Source: Owenia fusiformis
Taxonomy: Eukaryota > Annelida > Polychaeta > Sabellida > Oweniidae
Direction of reading: 5' to 3'
DNA: 64,000 bases
Assembly: GCA_903813345.2 (NCBI GenBank)
Contig: CAIIXF020000009.1
Span: 16,517,759-16,581,758, forward strand
A program made the translations under genes and the position numbers. Of this stretch, positions 22,420-34,454 are shown piece after piece. Within the stretch, counting starts at the first letter, position 1. Each line of letters opens with the position of its first letter. Under the pieces are notes generated by a model. The model made no database searches. It saw nothing but the letters and a program-made list of their open reading frames with translations, and was not told where the DNA came from.

Positions 22420-23057
22420 GGGACAGCTGAAAAATAACATTTTGGTAAAAAATTGCTATTCCTGCACATGTTATTTTCTTGTACAATATAAACATCCTCC
22501 GATCACAGGGCTTCAAAATCCAGAATATATTCTTTCTTTTTACCCCCTGCGATAAGCAGTTAGCATTTCCCCGATTAAGAACTCGCAATCTGATTGGCTG
22601 TCGCAACACTGTGACAGAAATCATGTATACACGGTAGGTCATTGCGCATAATTAGATCACGTGTTTCAGTTTAATCGGGCACTTCCAAATTGGTTATAGC
22701 AGGGGGAAGAAGGAGGTACGGATTCTGGATACCTGCTTGGGAGGATGAAAATAAAGTATGAAGGCATGTGTCAATTTCCTTGCTTTTTTCAGGAAAGTAT
22801 CATTACATCGTCTTCTTTTAGAATTACTGGTATTAGTTCAATGGGAACTCAAGGAAATTCTGATATTTCATACTTTCTATTTTCCAAATTTTCTTTCAAA
22901 GTTTCCAGACAACACAGGAGCTAGGAGACAGTGTAATGAAACTTTCCTGAAAAAAGCAAGGAAATACACTCATGCCTAACATACTTAATTTTGTACCAGA
23001 AAATAACATGTGCAGGTATAGCAACTTTTTACTAAAATATTACTTTCCAGCTGAACC
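22420..23057. mobile_element. TTAA-flanked TIR element in array C
   Basis: TTAA lies on both sides (22416-22419 and 23058-23061). The ends start GGGACAGCTG and GGTTCAGCTG and form ~75-bp inverted repeats that include CCTGCACATGTTATTTTCT. The interior has its own inverted pair, TTCCTTGCTTTTTTCAGGAA, near 22780 and 22945. TTAA targets are characteristic of piggyBac- and Kolobok-type transposons. No transposase is present. It interrupts a C unit after CTAGAACTTCTTA. Confidence 0.75.
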
Positions 23058-23061
23058 TTAA

Positions 23062-24090
23062 CATGTGTTAACATTTGAAATAAATCTGTTAAGTTGTTTT
23101 CCTGGAATCACGATGACAAGATTTATCCAAAAACTTCCTAGATGGCCACCAGAATGCTAGATGACTGCCGAAAAGTAAATCAGCTCTATAACTTCTTACC
23201 ATGTAACATGTGTGAAAATTTGAAGTAAATCCGTTTGGTTTTCCTGAAATCGCGATGACAAGATTTATCTTGAAACTTCCAAGATGGCCGCCAGAATGCA
23301 AGGTGGCCACCGGAAAACGAAAGAGCTCTAGGACTTCTTACCATGTAACATGTGTGAAAATTTGAAGTAAACCTGTCCAGTGGTTTTCCTGGAATCGCGA
23401 TGACAAGATTTATAAAAAAATTCAAGATGGCCGCCAAAATGTAATATGGCCGCAGAAAAGTTAATCAGCTATAGAACTTCTTACCATGTAACATGTGTGA
23501 AAATTTGAAGTAAATCCATTTGGTTTTCCTGAAATCGCGATGGCAAGACTCTTAAAGCTTCCAAGATGGCCACCAGAATGCAAGATGGCCACTGAAAAGT
23601 TAATCACCTCTAGAACTTCTTACAATGTAACATGTCTGATAACCATCTGGTGGTTTTCCTGGAATCATGATGACAAGAAAGTGAGACTTCAGAATGCCAC
23701 CTTGTCTAATCGCATTTTAGTGCCTTTTGCCCCTGTTTATATCAATATAAAAGTTACATGTAGCATGTAACCTACCATGTAACATGTGTAAAAATTTCAA
23801 GAAAATCAGTAAAGTGGTTTTCCTGGAATGACAATGACAAGATTTATCTTAAAGCTTCCAAGATGGCCACAAGAATGCAAGATGGCCACCAAAAAAATAA
23901 TGAGGTCTAGGAATTTTTACCATATAACATGTGTGAACATGTACATCTGTTAAGTTGTTTTTCTGGAATCGCGATGACAATATTTATCTAAAACAAAATT
24001 CCAAGATGGCCACCAGAATGCAAGATGGCTGCCGGAAAGTTAATCAGCTCTAGAACTTCTTACCGTGTAACATGTGTGAAAATTTTAATG
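23062..24090. repeat. Array C, right arm (inverted)
   Basis: About seven units of roughly 145 bp, each with CCTGGAATCGCGATGACAAG, ATTTATC, TTCCAAGATGGCCGCCAGAA, AAAGTTAATCAGCTCTAGAA, CTTCTTACCATGTAACATGT and GTGAAAATTTGAAG. They are the reverse complement of the 15304-15847 units. A 70-bp foreign piece at about 23690-23765 matches the central motif series at 21953-22010. Small frames here are by-products of the repeat. Confidence 0.8.
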
Positions 24091-24232
24091 TGTGTATAGT
24101 GGTTATATGCCACTATTATCAATTAAAAAGTCTATATTTAACATCATAAATAAATTAATAATCTCAGAATTTGTCAAGTGCAATTTTCATAAAGTCTCTT
24201 CAAAGTCAGTAGTCAAATGATGATATTTTGTA

Positions 24233-24803
24233 CAGGGTGGTCAAAAAAAATGGAAACCCTGCATTTTCCTTATATCTTTGTCACTTTAAGGAATTACTCC
24301 CTGATACTTCATCAATTTGTACATCATTCAATTTCCTACCACCCTACCACATTTCATGACCATCAGACTGATAGTCACAATTTTACAGCACTTTGAATAA
24401 CATGCTTCGGATTTGGCCATTATCGCGCTGTAGGCAAAACAGCACAGTTGTCAATGACCTGAATGCATTCCTCAGCAGGTATGGCCTGAATGACATAAAT
24501 GATCTCACTTTTGAGGTTTGCAATTGTCCTGAGGTCATTCTCAAATACTCTATCTCTGCCATATCCCCACAGGTAGGGACATTTTAGACGATGAGTACAG
24601 GTTTCCCCACAACGCAATAGTGGCCACTGGGCATGTTCTTTAAAGTACTGTAACATTGTGACTATCAATCTGATGGTCATGAAATAAAGTGGGCTGGTAG
24701 CAAATTGAATGATGTACACAAGTGTAAAATATCAGGGAGTTCATAAAATGACAAATATATGAGGAAAATGGTATTAGGGTTTCCTTTTTTTTGACCACCC
24801 TGT
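24233..24803 (-). mobile_element. Mariner-like element, copy 2, with transposase C-terminal remnant
   Basis: TA occurs at both flanks, the ends start CAGGGTGGTCAAAAAAAA, and the inverted repeats are ~200 bp. On the minus strand a 99-codon frame contains LWGYGRDRVFENDLRTIANL, matching the C-terminal part of a mariner-family transposase and the remnant in copy 1. This copy lies in the opposite orientation to copy 1 (11685-12250) and is the better preserved. It lacks the catalytic region. Confidence 0.85.
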
Positions 24804-24805
24804 AT

Positions 24806-26179
24806 TTATCAGGGCCATTACACTGTCAAACCTTGAATTTTATCTGGAATGAATGTATATGTTTAAATAAAGCCAGTTGGCCAATTCTTAAGTTTGTCAA
24901 AATATTGTTATGGGACATGTTTTACCAAGTGTACTATCCTTACTAGTTTGTTTATTTCGTGGTATGACGAAAGTAGATCTATTAAAAACCTGTTTGGGTA
25001 TTTCAGTGGTATACTACAGCACCATCTTTGGATAGAATACTCTAATTTGCAGGCATATAATGCTCAGAATAACTGGATATAACAGTAAACGGTAAAATCT
25101 TTGGGATTATTTTCTGTGGATGGATGACCTTGGTAGTGGTGAATTGGTCAATGTACATAAATATGATGACGTTTTGGTACTCCAACTATGTAAAAGAGCA
25201 GAACTTTTGATTTTCGTGGGATATTATATTTTTGTTTGGCATGAAGGTGAGATGTGTTGCTGTATTTCTCTGAAATTCTTTAGAAATCGATGGACTGCCC
25301 TTTGAGAAATTCTAATTTGAACTTTGTCAATTAAACATGCATCCAAATGGTGCCAAAAGTAAGGAGAGTTCTACCTAATAACCATCTTTCCTGGGTTACA
25401 ATATGGCAATCAATGGCGACATGACGTCACACTTCCCGTGACCTTGATGCAAAATGGCTATGTCAATCACCTTTGTCAGTGGGTCAGTTGATAGTATTCT
25501 TTTCAAATACACACTTAGCCTTACATATTTTTTAGAAAATTATAATTTTATTTCCCCAATTACACATAAATCTACTTATTAAGATGAACAGAGAGCCAAC
25601 CATTACTTCTGCTTTAAATTGACGACATGTAAAAGTTTTTAGAATCTTTTGATGACTGGTTTAAGAGAAACGTGTGTTCAAAAAGTTCACCATATCGATA
25701 ACAATCCTTTAACCTATCATATCTCAATGTCATTATACATTACACAAATAGTATCATTGTCAATGTTATTAGCTGTAAATGTAGACACAATAGAGACACA
25801 AGAAATTTAAATGTACAGTATTTGAAAAGCTCCAAAATTGGTTTGAAATCAGAGAATTTTTCATTTTTGCCAGATTTTGATATTTTACTACATACAAATG
25901 CCAGAGGTGATCAATATTAGTAAAGTTAGTTGACAGAGATCATTTCTACAAATTTGAAACGTTTTTTTTTGTGTAAAATGGACAAAAATTGTCCAAATTA
26001 GAGCAATTTTAGTGAAAAAAATTGTGACAAATTATATCGTCACTCTGGGTTTCAATGTTATTTCTAAGGTAACAAGAAATCTCATCACTCTGGGTAGTCA
26101 AGAGATTAATAGTACATATCAATAAAATCTATTTGTAATTGTTTGCTGTTTAATATTCCATATGTGCATTCTGTTTCAG
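24806..26179. other. No confident gene; unclassified AT-rich sequence
   Basis: There are short frames at 24894-25305 but none has recognisable features. A donor-like site (AAG|GTGAG) follows GTTTGGCATG near 25250 and could in principle splice to the candidate acceptor at 26179. I cannot support a gene model. Confidence 0.3.
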
Positions 26180-26239
26180 GCCAAACAATACGGTGCTACT
26201 CGAGTGATTAAAACAACAAATGGACAATCAGATATATGA
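26180..26239 (+). other. Candidate 3'-terminal coding exon (weak)
   Basis: A good acceptor, TTCTGTTTCAG|GCC, is followed by 19 open codons reading AKQYGATRVIKTTNGQSDI and then TGA. The peptide looks protein-like, but I do not recognise it. No convincing upstream exon is visible in the window, so this may be chance. Confidence 0.15.
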
Positions 26240-26376
26240 ACATTTATCCCTTGATCTTCGGGGATGTGGAAACAACATCTAAGAGACTGACCATCAGATC
26301 CTGAGGGGGACCTAACCTTTTTACCATCTATTTTTCATGATTTTCTGCGAGAGGTCATGTGAAAGTTTTAATAGTA

Positions 26377-27344
26377 CACAGGCAAATTATATCAGGCCCC
26401 GTACAAGCTTGAACAAGGCTCCAAAATTACGAGTCAGGATAGGCAAAAAATCACTCCTCGTTCAGTCCCATACAGGGCTCGTTTAAAGGGCAAATTCAAG
26501 CAAATTTGAGGCACGTAATTATAATTTGGAGGCTCGTAGTTTCTAAATTTGAGGCCCGTACAAGTATGTACAGGACCCATAATAGTAACTTTGAGGACTG
26601 TTCGAGCATTATAATTGAACTATTTTTCCAGCAAGAAAAAAAGATAATTCTACCATTGACCTTTCTTATCTTATTACAACTTCGAATCATGCCTTAATTA
26701 TGTAATTAACTTACTGTTATTACAGATTATAGGAAAAGTAATATATTATTTATATGGACATTTTCCACAAGCTGATAGCATTGCTTACCCTGCCAATTTG
26801 TTTCTTCGCTTTATACTGTTCCATCCTACAATTACAGGCTTGTGAATATTTTGAAAATATCAATGACATATTTATCCACATTTCCATAATATCGAAATCT
26901 AATTTTTGACATACTCTGTATTTTATTTCATTGATCACAAAAAGTTCATCAAAAATAATAACTATTATGCCCCTCGTTACAGGCATCGTCTACATCTACA
27001 TCAATAATCCGCAAAAGGCTAATAAGCCCATTTAAAGCAGATATCGTATGGTCAGGTACATGGGTTGAAAATTATGGGTTCTTGTAAGCCAGTACGAGGC
27101 TCAGAAATAACAAGCAATTACGGGAATCTTTACAATCCCTATATGGGCATGGGTCAGAATCATGGGTCAGATCCTTACATGGGTCAGAAATGACAGGTTC
27201 TAATGGGCCTTGAAAGCACAACTCGGGAAATAACGAGCAATAACAGGAATACTTTCACTAGGCCGTGACAAGGTTGTACAGAGTTTGTTGAGAGGGTACA
27301 GGGCTTGTACAACCTTGTGCGGGGTCCAATGTAATTTGCCTGTG
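26377..27344. mobile_element. hAT-like non-autonomous element
   Basis: The inverted ends start CACAGGCAAATTA and continue imperfectly for ~45 bp (left CCCCGTACAAGCTTGAACAA, right CCCCGCACAAGGTTGTACAA). Flanks TAATAGTA and TAATAGAT look like a diverged 8-bp target duplication, as in hAT elements. The interior is rich in short GGCTCGT and GGGTCAGA repeats. No transposase. Confidence 0.6.
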
Positions 27345-28758
27345 TAATAGATAATATTTTTACCTTGATTTTTCAAACTGAGTTTGAGATTAGAGATGCA
27401 TATGAATAAAATGATGGATCAAATAAAGTTGCTGTTGTAAATGTTACATGCAGATTAATGGGCACCCCTTGTGTCATATAGGGCTATATAGGACTATTTG
27501 CATGACAATCTATGATTTAAGATACATTTGTAATTTTAACTATAGGTACATTTATACACAATATTGTTGTGAATCCATTGTAACTGTATTCAAGATACTA
27601 AGGTCATAATAGCAACTGAAGAGGTGACTCAGTTAGTATGCTCATGTTTATATTATAAAACATCTTGAAAAGGTTCCGATACATAATACATGTACAGCAA
27701 TAGATTGTAAGATTGTAAACTGTAGAATAATTATGAAAAATAAGTTTGTTAATATAATGTTTGTTTCTTAATCTAATGTTAATAAGATGTCATTTATGTC
27801 AATGTCATTAAGACTAGTTTCATCAATATGTCTTTTTTGTAAGCATGAATGGTTCTATCATTAATCATATTAAGACAATATATCTCTTGTATATGTGTTT
27901 TATAGGAGAAATAAATTCAGTATGAGTACGAGGCTCAGAAATAACAAGCAATTACGGGAATCTTTACAATCCCTATATGGGCATGGGTCAGAATCATGGG
28001 TCAGATCCTTACATGGGTCAGAAATGACAGGTTCTAATGGGCCTTGAAAGCACAACTCGGGAAATAACGAGCAATAACAGGAATACTTTCACTAGGCCGT
28101 GACAAGGTTGTACAGAGTTTGTTGAGAGGGTACAGGGCTTGTACAACCTTGTGCGGGGTCCAATGTAATTTGCCTGTGTAATAGATAATATTTTTACCTT
28201 GATTTTTCAAACTGAGTTTGAGATTAGAGATGCATATGAATAAAATGATGGATCAAATAAAGTTGCTGTCGTAAATGTTACATGCAGATTAATGGGCACC
28301 CCTTGTGTCATATAGGGCTATATAGGACTATTTGCATGACAATCTATGATTTAAGATACATTTGTAATTTTAACTATAGGTACATTTATACACAATATTG
28401 TTGTGAATCCCTTGTAACTGTATTCAAGATACTAAGGTCATAATAGCAACTGAAGAGGTGACTCAGTTAGTATGCTCATGTTTATATTATAAAACATCTT
28501 GAAAAGGTTCCGATACATAATACATGTACAGCAATAGATTGTAAGATTGTAAACTGTAGAATAATTATGAAAAATAAGTTTGTTAATATAATGTTTGTTT
28601 CTTAATCTAATGTTAATAAGATGTCATTTATGTCAATGTCATTAAGACTAGTTTCATCAATATGTCTTTTTTGTAAGCATGAATGGTTCTATCATTAATC
28701 ATATTAAGACAATATATCTCTTGTATATGTGTTTTATAGGAGAAATAAATTCAGTATG
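27091..28758. repeat. 834-bp near-perfect tandem duplication
   Basis: 27091-27924 and 27925-28758 are the same sequence with only a couple of substitutions seen (for example GCTGTTGT/GCTGTCGT and ATCCATTG/ATCCCTTG). The unit starts inside the hAT-like element (AGTACGAGGCTCAGAAATAA) and includes its right end plus ~580 bp of flank. It is recent, or an assembly artefact from merged haplotypes. Confidence 0.92.
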
Positions 28759-29012
28759 AATGAATGTTTCAGTCAAACACGATTTAAGATTTCATGATGT
28801 GTTATTATTTCAAGATACTAATTTTAACTTTTAAAATTCATGTAAGGTAGTTAGACAGTGCAAAGGTATACATTATCAATCATTGAGATTTGACAAGTTA
28901 TACCCTTCCAAAATATTTTGTGTATTTTTCTAAAACCAAACTACAGTAGTGTATGTCTGTATATACTTGAATAGCAGGCTTTTGTCAGGTCCCAGGGTGC
29001 AGTGGTTGACTC

Positions 29013-31830
29013 CGTACATCCGGCAGTTTTCTCCAAAACCGCTACAGATATCACCTTCAAATTTTCAGGGATAACTTATGAGTGCATACAGATGTGGATA
29101 CCGACGATACCTACTTCCTGTTGGCCATTTTGAAGTCAAATGCTAAAATCCTTGTCTGCAAAATTTAAGAAAAAAGGCTTCACAGTTGCTTTTAAAACTT
29201 TAACATCTTGTTCAGCTCACTTCATTCTAGATCTGATTAGGTTTTGGACCTGTTAGCTCAGTCATGGCAGCCATTTTTAATGTCTTAAGAAAAGTTAGCG
29301 TGCAATAAAACTTTGTATCATATTGAATGGTGTTTTTGAGTTTTCATACCTTAACTATTTAGTAGCTTTATAAATAATTATCCCACCGAACAAAGTTCGA
29401 GGGGGATATAGAGAAGCCGTCGTCCGTTCGTTTGTCCGTGTGTCCGGGCGATAACTCCAATATCGGTTGACGGATTTAGTTCAAATTTTATAGGCTTATG
29501 CCTTATGAGTGTAGGACCTCTGCTCGAGAAGGAATTTTCAATATGGCCACTCAATTCAAAATGGCCGCCATTTTTCGTAAAAAATGTAATCGTTGATAAC
29601 TCACAATCTAGTTGACGGATTTGGTTCAAATTTTATATGATGATGCCTAGGGACAAAGGAGTTTCGCATAAAAAGAGATTTTCAAGATGGCCGCTTAATT
29701 TCAAAATGGCGGCCATTTTTCGTAAAAATATGTAATCTTTGATAACTCAAATACCAGTGAACAGATTTCGTTCAAATTTTATATGATGATGCTTAGGGAC
29801 ACATTAGCTATGTTTGACAAAAAAAATTCAAGATGGCCGCTTAATTTCAAAATGGCGGCAATTTTTCGTAAAAAACGTAATCTTTGACAACTCAAATACC
29901 AGTGAACAGATTTGGTTGAAATTTTATATGATTATGCCTAGGGACACAGTTGCTCTGTTCAAGGAATAATTTTCAAGATGGCGGCTGAATTTCAAGACGG
30001 CGGCCAATTTTCGTAAAAAATGTAATCTTTGATAACTCATATACCAGTGAACGGATTTGGTTCAAATTTTATATGATGATGCCTAGGGACACAGTTGCTA
30101 TGTGCGACAAAGAATTTTCAAGATGGCCGCTTTATTTCAAAATGACGGCAATTTTTCGTTAAAAAAACATAATCTTTGATAAGTCATATACCAGTGAACG
30201 GATTTGGTTTAAATTTTATATGATGATGGCTAGGGACACAGTTGCTTTGCTCAAAAATTAATTTTCAAGATGGCCACTGAATTTCAAAATGGTGGCCATT
30301 TTTCGTAAAAAAACCCATAAAATTTTGATAACTCTAATACCAGCGAACGGATTTGTTTTAAATTTTATATGATAATGCCCAGGGACACAGTAGCTCTGTT
30401 CAAGGAAGAATTTCCAAAATGGCAGCTGAATTTCAAAATGGTTGCCATTATTCTTAATTCAAATTATTATATGCTGATACCTAGGGACACTATAGCTCTG
30501 TTCCAGAAATATTTTCAAAATGACTGCAGAATTTCAAATGGCCGCCATTTTTAGAAAAAAAAGAATGTTATCTTTGATAACTCAAATTTTAATTTATGGA
30601 TATAGTTTACATTTTATATGTTGATGCTTAGGGACAAACAAGCTCTGCTCAAGAAGGAATTTTCAAGATGGGCACTAATAATCTAAATATGTTTTGTTCG
30701 GTGGCATTTGCTACTCCGTGGAGTTGCTGTTTTTCTAGTTTCAGGTGTACTTTGTTGTAAAAGCCTTTGTAATTGTCAATGGTAGTTATATGTGATAATT
30801 TTGCAAAAACTCATAATCACTTTTTTGTTGTCCATATTTGGATTTTTCCGTCCTAAAATCTTGTTTGTAAAGTCTTGTCTACACATTTTCAGGTGAACCA
30901 TTTGGTAGATCAATTTCAAATTTTCAGGGATGATTCTTAGTATGAAAATCTAGATCTGATTAGTTTTTTGGCATTCTGGGTAAATGTGAAGGCGGCCATT
31001 TTGGATTTTCCATCCTAAAATCTTGTCTGTAAAGTCTTGTCTATGCATTTCTAGGTGAACCGTTTGGTAGATCAATTTCATATTTTCAGGGATGATTCTT
31101 AGTATGAAAATCTAGATCTGTTTAGTTTTTTGGAATTCTGGGTAAATGTCAAGGCAGCCATTTTGGATATTTCGTCCTAAAATCTTGTCAGTAAAGTCTT
31201 GTCTACGCGTTTTCAGGTTAACCATTTGGTAGATCAATTTAAAATTTTCAGGGATGATATTTAGTCTGAAAATCTAGATCTCATTCAGTGATCTCCCCAG
31301 CATTAAAGCAAGTTTTTAGAAGTTCAAATCTGACTTTACATTTAAGATTTGACCTTCAATGACCTTAAAAAGCTCAAAAAGGTATTTTTTCAACTTGATT
31401 CAAATTGGACAATTTTTTTTTCAAAATCATCTACTAGTTGTTTGAAGTTCAAATCTGACTTTTGATATAAGATTTGACCTTCAATGACCTTCTCAACATC
31501 AAAGAAAGGTCAAAAGGTCCACTTTTTTTAAAATCATCAAGTTCTCAGAAGTTCAAATCTAACTATAGATTGGACCTTCAATGGCATTCCCAAGGTCAAA
31601 AAAGATTTGACCTTCAATGATCTTCTCAAGGTCAAAAGTCTTTTTTCAACTTGCTTCAAATTGACCTATTTTTCAGAAGTTTAAATCTGACTTCAGATTT
31701 GAGATTTTACCTTCAATGACCTTCTCAGGGTCAAAAAACTTGGTCAAAAAAAGCATATAGAGAGTTTTAAGAAATTCAAATCTGACTTACATGTGAACTA
31801 ATGATATTGTGAGCAACTAGGTGGTGACAT
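29013..31830. mobile_element. Element A, copy 2 (5'-truncated), carrying Helitron H2
   Basis: From CCGGCAGTTTTCTCCAAAAC the sequence parallels copy 1 from about 7346. It continues through the ~162-bp units (30850-31275) to a related right end GGTGGTGACATTTTGT. The left TIR is missing. The inner part at 31330-31780 has the GACCTTCAATGACCTT motif also seen in element B. Helitron H2 splits the segment homologous to 7700-7725. Confidence 0.7.
29381..30738 (+). mobile_element. Non-autonomous Helitron H2, nested in element A copy 2
   Basis: The 5' end is TTATCCCACCGAAC. The 3' end has the hairpin ACTCCGTGGAGT (30713-30724) and then CTAG at 30735-30738, followed by T. CGTCCGTTCGTTTGTCCG-type repeats lie near the 5' end. 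The interior is about nine head-to-tail ~145-bp units carrying TTTGATAACTCAAATACCAG, GGTTCAAATTTTATATGATG, CCTAGGGACAC, TTTTCAAGATGGCCGC and AAAATGGCGGCCATTTTTCG. No Rep or helicase is present. An uninterrupted host sequence exists at 7700-7725. Confidence 0.85.
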
Positions 31831-31833
31831 TTT

Positions 31834-32744
31834 GTCATGTTATTGCCTTGTATAAAATGTATGCGGCCCTCGGGCAAATATATTATATTAGCCTCGGGAT
31901 AATCCCAATATTCTGAACCTCATATAGGATAATCTCTATATATATATTCCAATGTATATTTCCCGCTGCGTATCTCCTGATCCAAATATTCCCGGGAAAA
32001 TGTTTTTTATTCAGTGTAGAAACAGTCAATTTGTATCTTGTAGAATTTTTCTTAACCAAAATGATGATGGATTTCTCGAAAATAATGAGAATGAGAATGC
32101 TTAATAGAAAACCAACATGGATATGGGTGTCCTGATTTCACTTGTGAAACCTCACTTGCCATTGGATAAATTAGTTATGTGATGATCGGTTTTGAAAAAT
32201 GATCACTGGAAAGATTTCAGAGAAAGAGCGTATATCATATAATGCTGATCATTATTGACATCGCTGATGGCGAATAAATACCAAAAGGTAACGCTTTGCG
32301 CCGCGAATGTCACTCGTGGTGAATTTCTGATGGAACTTCTTACTACGACATAATAACCATTTAACAGGATAGTGTATAACCACTATCAGATAATTTAACT
32401 GAGTTGTTTGTAACTTCACAATTTACATTTTTTGTTTACAATCGCACGAGACACGTGATCTGATCTGAGAATTCTAATAAACAATAGTTCTGTCAAAAAA
32501 TGATTAAATTAAATTACATATATGATTCGGAATGAAAATGCCCCGTCCATATTTCATATTTGATTAAAAATAATTAGTGCATTGGGCAAATAGAATCCTT
32601 TTTATTGCAGTTAATTCAAAATATTCCTATGCTGGCTGTACTTATTCTTCAAAACTTTCCATCATTGACGTCATTGATTTGACTCATTTGCATACAACCA
32701 ATCAGCGCGCCGGAAATTATCGATTTTCTTTACTTTGTGGAAAG
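31834..32744. other. No gene; short CTCGGG-type repeat fragments
   Basis: Near 31863-31960 there are CCCTCGGGCAAATATATTAT and CCTCGGGATAATCCC motifs, probably a small interspersed element of unknown type. I see no coding sequence in the rest. Confidence 0.4.
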
Positions 32745-33019
32745 GTGAATATTATACTCAAATTGAAGGTATTTCAGAGTAGATCACAATTATGGCATTG
32801 TTTTTCTGATTTGCACCTCTGAAAATTCAAATGGCTGACTAGAGCAGAAATTCGCCATTACTTAGAGTTATCTTGAAAGTATGGTTACATGATACTACAA
32901 TGATTTAAAATATTTATTGAAGGTAAGAGTAGATGGTAAATATTACATTGTGACTGCAGATTGATGATTTATATAGTCTTCGTTGGGATTTGCTACTCCT
33001 TGGAGTTGCCATTTTCTAG
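32745..33019 (+). mobile_element. Helitron H3, 3' fragment
   Basis: ATTATACTCAAATTGAAGG and TAGATCACAATTATGG match the interior of H1 (about 14888-14930). The 3' end has a stem ACTCC/GGAGT with a TT loop (32995-33006) and CTAG at 33016-33019. The 5' part is missing. Confidence 0.75.
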
Positions 33020-34058
33020 TTAACACTTTACAACTACTATTTATGTCTTCAACATGAATGACAAACTATTTTTACGCAGCTTATTTCTGGACATTTTAGA
33101 TGATGAAAACACCCTTGTAGATTAACATTTATTTCAGATTTCATACCCTGTAGTTTCTCACTTCCAGTGTCCAGTGTTTGTTCACTAAAACTTTAAAAGA
33201 ACTATAAACTTGAAATATTGGATAAAATGTTTAAATTCCATATGACTCAAACTGTATGTTGTGTATGGGGGTTCAGAATGTCAACCCAGAAAAATCCGAT
33301 TGCAAATTCATAGATTGTTTATGCATGAATAAATTGCTGGTATTTGATTGAAATGTTATCTGGAAGACTGCAAACTCAAAAAATATTTGTTTTAGTTCAA
33401 AGAAGATGTAGTGATTTTTGTGAAGCCCTATTAAAATATATGTAGTCAAGCTAACCATTATGCAGCCTTATACTATTCATTACGTTACCCACCTGTGTTA
33501 TATAGCAAATGGAGAAATAGCTTTCAGACCCATAACTTTTACAAGGCTGGGAGAAATGAACTCAATGTCAACATTTCAACAATATTTCAAGCCTTCTTAT
33601 ATTTATATATAACAGGGGCGTCAGAAGGATTTTCCAGGGGGGGCTACTTTTGGGTATGGATGGGGTGTGCACGAAGTTGCATGCCCCTCCCCAAGGAAAT
33701 TTGAAATTTAGACCCTCTCTGGTGCATTCTGAGCATATTTCAGCACAACATTCCCAATGATTAAAAAAATAGTACCATGGGTACTGCGCTCACTTGGGAA
33801 GGTTTAACTATTTTACAGTAGGAGCTTAGAATAATTAAAGTTTCCTGCACATTATGAAAGGTTGATAATAATTTTGTAGAAGTACTTGGCTAGCTGGAAG
33901 TTAGAACAAAGGAATTTCACAAGCACACTAAAAGGTAGCTTTATGCATGGTTTTTCTGCAATAAAAGTGGTGGGCATTTTGGAATTTGCAACATATTTTG
34001 CCTTATTTTGTAAACACTATTGATATCCTTTAAATTAGATACCTGTACAATTTTAAGC
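33020..34058. other. No gene; one short interspersed repeat fragment
   Basis: 33612-33735 (GGGGCGTCAGAAGGATTTTC ... GAAATTTAGACCCTCTCTGG) has the look of a fragment of a dispersed repeat. The rest shows nothing recognisable. Confidence 0.4.
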
Positions 34059-34059
34059 A

Positions 34060-34451
34060 AAGGACGATTCTCGGTTTGGAGAACGAAGTTCATCAATCTA
34101 AATGAGCATTATCCCTGCTTTCGACAAATTTGATTTTTTTTACATAATATAGATTTGAATGTCCTCTTTTGAATAGTCATAATTTAATTTGGGTAATATT
34201 TCTAGATTTTTCGCAAAAATATATTAGCGCAGTACACTGATGAACTTCTTTCCCCAAATCGAGACTTGTATTTTATTGAATCGGTCTAATTGAGCGTTAT
34301 CCCTGCTTCAGACCAATTTGTTATTTTTACATTGTGTAGATTTAAATGTCCTCTTTTGAATATGCATAGTTTAATTTGGGTAATATTTTTTATTTTTCAT
34401 GAAAAAAATTATTAGCCCAGGAGACTGTTCTCCAAACCGAGAATCGTCCTT
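34060..34451. mobile_element. Short TIR element (MITE) with internal duplication
   Basis: The ends are ~24-bp inverted repeats starting AAGGACGATTCTCGGTTTGG. The body is two tandem ~210-bp halves that share GAGCRTTATCCCTGCTT, GAATGTCCTCTTTTGAATA-like and TTTAATTTGGGTAATATTT. No coding capacity. Confidence 0.8.
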
Positions 34452-34454
34452 GAT

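Noticed and set aside
23089-23437. Overlapping minus-strand frames of 73 and 83 codons
   Set aside because: Pure translations of the array-C repeat units.
22330-24060. Regular array considered as CRISPR
   Set aside because: Units are ~145 bp, degenerate and transposon-derived in a eukaryotic genome; there are no constant repeats with unique spacers.
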